Assembly (NCBI RefSeq): GCF_003058165.1
Contig: NZ_QBUC01000006.1
Coordinates: 1 to 64,000 of the forward strand
Direction: 5' to 3'
Length of the DNA stretch: 64,000 nucleotides
Origin: Paenisporosarcina sp. OV554
GTDB taxonomy: Bacteria > Bacillota > Bacilli > Bacillales_A > Planococcaceae
The notes beneath the pieces were generated by a model. That model did no database searches. It saw nothing but the letters and a program-made list of their open reading frames with translations, and was not told where the DNA came from. The position numbers and the translations under genes were made by a program. Positions 60,729 through 64,000 of the stretch are shown here, one piece after another; the stretch's first letter is position 1, and every line of letters starts with the position of its first letter.

Positions 60729-61204
60729 TTGATTCCTCTCCTGTCATTTATCCATTTGCTTGAAATGGGTGTTTCCCCCAATTCAAGACGTACTATAGGA
60801 TATGTGCAGAAAAAAAAGGAACCTGAGGAATATAAAAAATTACGATGGCCATGAGCACTAGTTGTTAACTTTTATTAAATTAATATTAGTATTCTGTTCA
60901 TCTAACTTAGCAGTATGGTAAATATTTTATCGAAAACGATAATTCACACCATCTGTGAACGCAGTTATTTTTCATGCTATTATCAGAATAAAGAGTAATT
61001 TAAAAGGAAAGAGATTTCTTCAACTAGTTTTGAAAAAATGAATGTTGCCACCTGAATTCCGATACCCATATAATTTTCAGCTTCCAGTCTTAGAAAATTT
61101 ATTCGTGGAATATTAATAAGAAGCTCTATTGCAGTTTTTATTGTGCTATTTATTAGTTTTCATAAGTAAAATGGGAAATCCGGAGGAAATTAGGAGGAAC
61201 ATTG
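60729..61204. promoter_or_regulatory. Divergent promoter region with a palindrome
   Basis: No gene is seen. TTATCGAAAACGATAA at 60927-60942 is a perfect inverted repeat (TTATCG / CGATAA) and a good operator candidate for the carrier gene or the divergent oxidoreductase gene. Near 61160-61200 the ribosome site TAGGAGGAAC precedes the oxidoreductase start. Confidence 0.4.
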
Positions 61205-62173
61205 ATGAAAGCTATATTTTATGACAGATACGGTCCACCTGAAGTTCTTAAATTAATAGAAATGGAAAAACTTATTCCAAAGGACAATCAAGTACTAGTG
61301 AAAATTCATGCATCATCTGTGAATTATGGTAATCTGGTTCTTTTGAAAGGGGAACCCTACTTAGCCCGCTTAGCTTTCGGACTTCTAAAACCAAAATACA
61401 CTATACCCGGCGGTGATGTTGCAGGTCGGATAGAAGCAGTAGGCAAAGATGTTAAGCAGTTTCAAGTAGGCGATGATGTCTTTGGAGATCTATCTGGTTG
61501 TGGTTGGGGTGGTTTTGCCGAATATGTAGCAGTTCCTGAAAATGTATTAGCATTAAAACCAGCCTGTATTTCCTTTGAGGAAGCTGCTGCGGTACCTATG
61601 GCTGCAGTCACAGCGCTACAGGCCCTTAGGGATAAAGGACAAATTAAGTCGGGGCAAAAAGTTTTAATTAATGGTGCCTCTGGTGGTGTGGGCACTTTCG
61701 CAGTACAGATTGCTAAGTCATTCGGTGCTGAGGTAACTGGTGTGTGTAGTACGAGAAATTCAGACATTCTACGATCGATTGGCGCAGACCACGTCATTGA
61801 CTATACTAAAGAAGATTTTACCCAAAAAACGCAAAGTTTTGATCTGATTCTTGCTGTTAACGGATACCATCCTATTTCAGCTTATAAGCGTGCATTAAAT
61901 CCCCATGGAAGATATGTTATGGTCGGGGGTGGAGGAGCTCAATTAACCGAAGCCATAATCCAAGGGCCTTATATTTCATTGACTGGGAATAAGAAAATGG
62001 GCAACATGTTGCAAAGGGCGAACCAAAACGATCTAGTTTTTATTAAAGAACTTCTTGAAGCGGGCAAAGTAAAACCAGTCATTGATAGAAGTTATAAGTT
62101 AAGTGATGTGCCGGAAGCGCTCAGGTATTTCGAAGAAGGCCACGCTCAAGGAAAAATTGTCATCACTATGTGA
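61205..62173 (+). CDS. Zinc-independent quinone oxidoreductase-like dehydrogenase
   Basis: A 322-residue medium-chain dehydrogenase/reductase: GroES-like N-terminus (HASSVNYGNLVLLKGEP, PGGDVAGRIEAVG), then the NADPH-binding Rossmann motif NGASGGVGTFAVQIAKSFGA and the C-terminal YFEEGHAQGKIVI. The catalytic zinc-binding Cys and His positions of true alcohol dehydrogenases are absent, as in QOR-type enzymes that reduce quinones or enones. The start is ATG 61205 with AGGAGG seven bases away; a TTG one codon upstream is less likely. Confidence 0.9.
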   Translation: MKAIFYDRYGPPEVLKLIEMEKLIPKDNQVLVKIHASSVNYGNLVLLKGEPYLARLAFGLLKPKYTIPGGDVAGRIEAVGKDVKQFQVGDDVFGDLSGCGWGGFAEYVAVPENVLALKPACISFEEAAAVPMAAVTALQALRDKGQIKSGQKVLINGASGGVGTFAVQIAKSFGAEVTGVCSTRNSDILRSIGADHVIDYTKEDFTQKTQSFDLILAVNGYHPISAYKRALNPHGRYVMVGGGGAQLTEAIIQGPYISLTGNKKMGNMLQRANQNDLVFIKELLEAGKVKPVIDRSYKLSDVPEALRYFEEGHAQGKIVITM

Positions 62174-62757
62174 AAAATTCTCGAAAGAATCTAAGAGTAG
62201 CAGAAAACAACGGAAAAAGAAGAACACAGCGTTCTTTATATTTAAATAAACATGTAAAAAGCCGATCTAAGTATCCATTCGGAAATACCACTTTTTTCAT
62301 GTAAAGGATTATCTCCTCAAAAATGAATGCTCACTTTAATATACCGTCCCTGGTTCTAATCACCATAATTTGGGTGCGCCAATTTTAACGCAAATATACT
62401 ATGACTTCGATTACGTCGGGCTTAACGTTTTTCTTACTCTAAGCTGAACGTACGGTTACCAATACTTGCTGATTATCAATTATTATATTGACTCGTAAAA
62501 AAAGCAGCGACGGACTAGGAACCTGAAGGCCTAGACTGCAGCTGCTTTTATTGTGCTTTCGTGTCCCATTATCGGAATAAATCAGAGTATGTTAACTCGT
62601 CTAAATCCAACTGAAGTTTAGAACGATACTTTTCATCAATTAAATTGTACAGTGCTGGTTGTTCAATCCTTGCCCAATGCTTATAGCTCTATCCATCTAA
62701 TCTACAATAATTTTATGTTTTAATTCAGCAGCCGTGCGAAAACCTAACTGCAAAAGT
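62174..62757. other. Non-coding and decayed stretch
   Basis: A hairpin (AAAAGCAGC / GCTGCTTTT) at about 62498-62554 looks like a terminator. On the minus strand 62574-62690 reads as a plausible protein end (IEQPALYNLIDEKYRSKLQL and DLDELTYSDLFR, then TAA), with no start or body. It may be the tail of a lost gene. Otherwise nothing is supported. Confidence 0.35.
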
Positions 62758-62759
62758 CA

Positions 62760-63057
62760 TTCGTTTTGGTTTACCATCGGAATGACTTTAGTGTCTTTCA
62801 TGACATCTTCTAAATGGTGAATTTGAAAGTTACTGACACCAAATAATTCGTGAGATACCAGCTTCTTTTAATCCTTCACGGATACTTCGCCCAAACATTT
62901 TATAAATAGCAGCGTTTCAGTACTGTGATATCCCTCTTCTATAGCAGATCTCACAGCTTCTACTAGTTCTGGTCCTTCTTCTACTTTGAATCACCTAGTC
63001 CAAATCAAAGTAACTCCATTATGTAAAAATTGTTGCTGATTGTAAGTTGGTAATCAT
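62760..63057 (-). pseudogene. Remnant of an aldo/keto reductase
   Basis: From ATG 63057 on the minus strand, pieces of an aldo/keto reductase of the YvgN type can be followed across frames. They are MITNLQS and LHNGVTL, then FKVEEGPELVEAVRSAIEEG, then SIREGLKEAGIS, and after a large internal deletion NFQIHHLEDVMKDTKVIPMV. Stops and frame changes occur between pieces, and the catalytic middle part is missing. This is a decayed gene with perhaps a third of the original length left. Confidence 0.6.
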
Positions 63058-63202
63058 ACAGATCACATCTCCATTTTTGTTATATATTTTGATTGTTTAT
63101 TCTCCCTTTAAAAACTATGCAGTTCAATTGAAGAAACTCAAACTTATTATGTTCACCATAAGAATTAGTTAAAACCGTTGTTAAATCAACATCCTCCCAT
63201 AG

Positions 63203-63309
63203 TTGCAACTTGCACATATATTAGATTAATAACACTTGCACAATGCATGTTGTTGCAATTACTTGCATTATGCATTTAATAGATTACTTATATGGTTGCA
63301 TATTGCAAG
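63203..63309. repeat. Cluster of TTGCA inverted-repeat words
   Basis: TTGCA or its complement TGCAA occurs repeatedly in about 105 bp: GTTGCAAC at 63202, TTGCAC at 63210 and 63236, TGTTGCAATT near 63252, TTGCATTATGCAT near 63263, and the palindrome TTGCATATTGCAA at about 63296-63308. ATGCAT occurs twice as well. The density suggests a protein-binding array. Confidence 0.45.
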
Positions 63310-63320
63310 TTTACGACAAA

Positions 63321-63356
63321 TAAAAAGTCATTCCCTAATTAAAGGAAATGACTTTG
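63321..63356. terminator. Terminator of the Spo0M-like gene
   Basis: AAAGTCATTCCCT pairs with AGGAAATGACTTT with one mismatch, followed on the minus strand by TTTATTTG. Confidence 0.7.
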
Positions 63357-63362
63357 TCTTTC

Positions 63363-63779
63363 TTAATCTAAATCTTTATTGAATACTATCTCATCTTCAT
63401 CTTGAACATCCACTGCATTTGAAATATTAATAGAAGTCCTTAAGAAAAGCTTTACGTTTTCCCCTTCAGATTCCCACCGTTCGTCTGGCACTAATTGAAA
63501 TGGAACCATCCGTGTCTCTTTTGATTTTACCGATCCAACCATTTCAATTGTATGTTTGGCTACACATTCATTTGTGATATCAAAATCACTATCTTCACGA
63601 TGGCCTTCAGTTCTCTTTAATACTTCTAGTTTAATAAACTCAATATCCTGATCGCTTTGACCACCATCAATATAAATCGTGCCAGATAGTGTCTCACCAT
63701 ACGCAATTTCAGGTTGGTCAACAACTGTATCAACTTTCATCGATCCAATCCCAATTGTGGACAAAAATTTCTTAAGCAT
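63363..63779 (-). CDS. Short Spo0M-family protein
   Basis: A 138-residue protein that corresponds to the N-terminal arrestin-like half of Spo0M: it starts KKFLSTIGIGSMKVDTVVD, continues PEIAYGETLSGTIYIDGGQ and ends after INISNAVDVQDEDEI. Bacillus subtilis Spo0M is about 258 residues, so the second half is absent; the frame ends at a normal stop with a terminator, with no sign of a broken continuation. Spo0M modulates sporulation and septation. GGGAGGAAAAGG precedes the ATG. Confidence 0.85.
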   Translation of the reverse strand: MLKKFLSTIGIGSMKVDTVVDQPEIAYGETLSGTIYIDGGQSDQDIEFIKLEVLKRTEGHREDSDFDITNECVAKHTIEMVGSVKSKETRMVPFQLVPDERWESEGENVKLFLRTSINISNAVDVQDEDEIVFNKDLD

Positions 63780-63818
63780 TTTACCTTTTCCTCCCTTTAC
63801 AACTAAACCATTCTCTAC

Positions 63819-64000
63819 TTACTTTTCACCTTCTAAACGCTCAGGTTCAAAGTGATTGTCAACTATTGTTTCATGTCGGTTATAACGTCTCTTAAACAAC
63901 GTGTACATATGCGTTACCAACACTTTAAGTAAAGCATATCCCGGAATACCTAAAATTACTCCTGGAACTCCAAATAACGATCCGGCAGTTAATAAAACAA
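63819..64000 (-). CDS. AI-2E-type transporter, C-terminal fragment cut by window edge
   Basis: The last 60 residues of a membrane protein read [20 protein letters not shown] then [19 protein letters not shown] and a polar tail ending LEGEK. The Gly/Pro-rich final helix followed by a basic cytosolic tail is typical of AI-2E family transporters (YueF/YrrI type). The start lies outside the window. The family assignment rests on this end alone. Confidence 0.65.
   Translation of the reverse strand, partial: VLLTAGSLFGVPGVILGIPGYALLKVLVTHMYTLFKRRYNRHETIVDNHFEPERLEGEK

Overview
The window looks like a low-GC Gram-positive chromosome of the order Bacillales, probably a Planococcaceae-type organism (Sporosarcina, Lysinibacillus or Psychrobacillus relatives). 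The evidence is strong AGGAGG-type ribosome sites, frequent GTG/TTG starts, CcpA (cre) sites, a Spo0M-family gene, and two amino-acid dehydrogenases whose sequence matches my memory of phenylalanine dehydrogenases from Sporosarcina and Lysinibacillus. No database was searched; all names come from reading motifs and lengths.

Region 1-6.7 kb is a decayed accessory zone. It holds the 5' end of an IS110-type transposase, a GNAT acetyltransferase, the remains of an ECF sigma factor and of a small membrane protein, a family of short imperfect inverted repeats, and a large UvrA-like double ATPase with an unusual zinc-rich C-terminal half. Region 6.7-21.7 kb carries a DUF2935 protein, a MarR-GNAT fusion, an unlisted type I toxin/antisense-RNA pair, the fructose operon fruR-fruK-fruA divergent from ptsH-ptsI, an ABC-2 export pair, a 37-bp tandem repeat, and a four-gene cassette (hypothetical, lipoprotein, glutathionylspermidine-synthase-like, DUF350) resembling the E. 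coli yjfKLMC set.

Region 21.8-52.8 kb is the centrepiece: about 31 kb of genes that read as one route for aromatic amino acids. Right to left on the minus strand these are the phenylacetyl-CoA epoxidase and beta-oxidation genes (paa), PaaX and PaaY, a nitronate-monooxygenase-like enzyme, two phenylalanine-dehydrogenase paralogues flanking a FlK-type thioesterase, a complete lipoamide-dependent 2-oxo-acid dehydrogenase (E1 alpha, E1 beta, E2, E3), a TrpXYZ-type ABC importer, and the homoprotocatechuate (hpa) pathway. I infer Tyr/Phe import, oxidative deamination to arylpyruvate, and oxidative decarboxylation to aryl-acetyl-CoA. Phenylacetyl-CoA would then enter paa directly (no paaK is present), while 4-hydroxyphenylacetyl-CoA would be hydrolysed to 4-hydroxyphenylacetate for HpaBC. 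The two dehydrogenases differ (Asn versus Val) at a residue I recall as governing Tyr versus Phe preference.

Region 52.8-64 kb is mixed housekeeping: a patatin-like hydrolase, a hexapeptide-repeat protein, an M3 peptidase, an ArsR regulator with two SRPBCC proteins (one frameshifted), a YpsA-like protein, a carrier, a quinone-oxidoreductase-like enzyme, a decayed aldo/keto reductase, a short Spo0M-like gene and the end of an AI-2E-type transporter.
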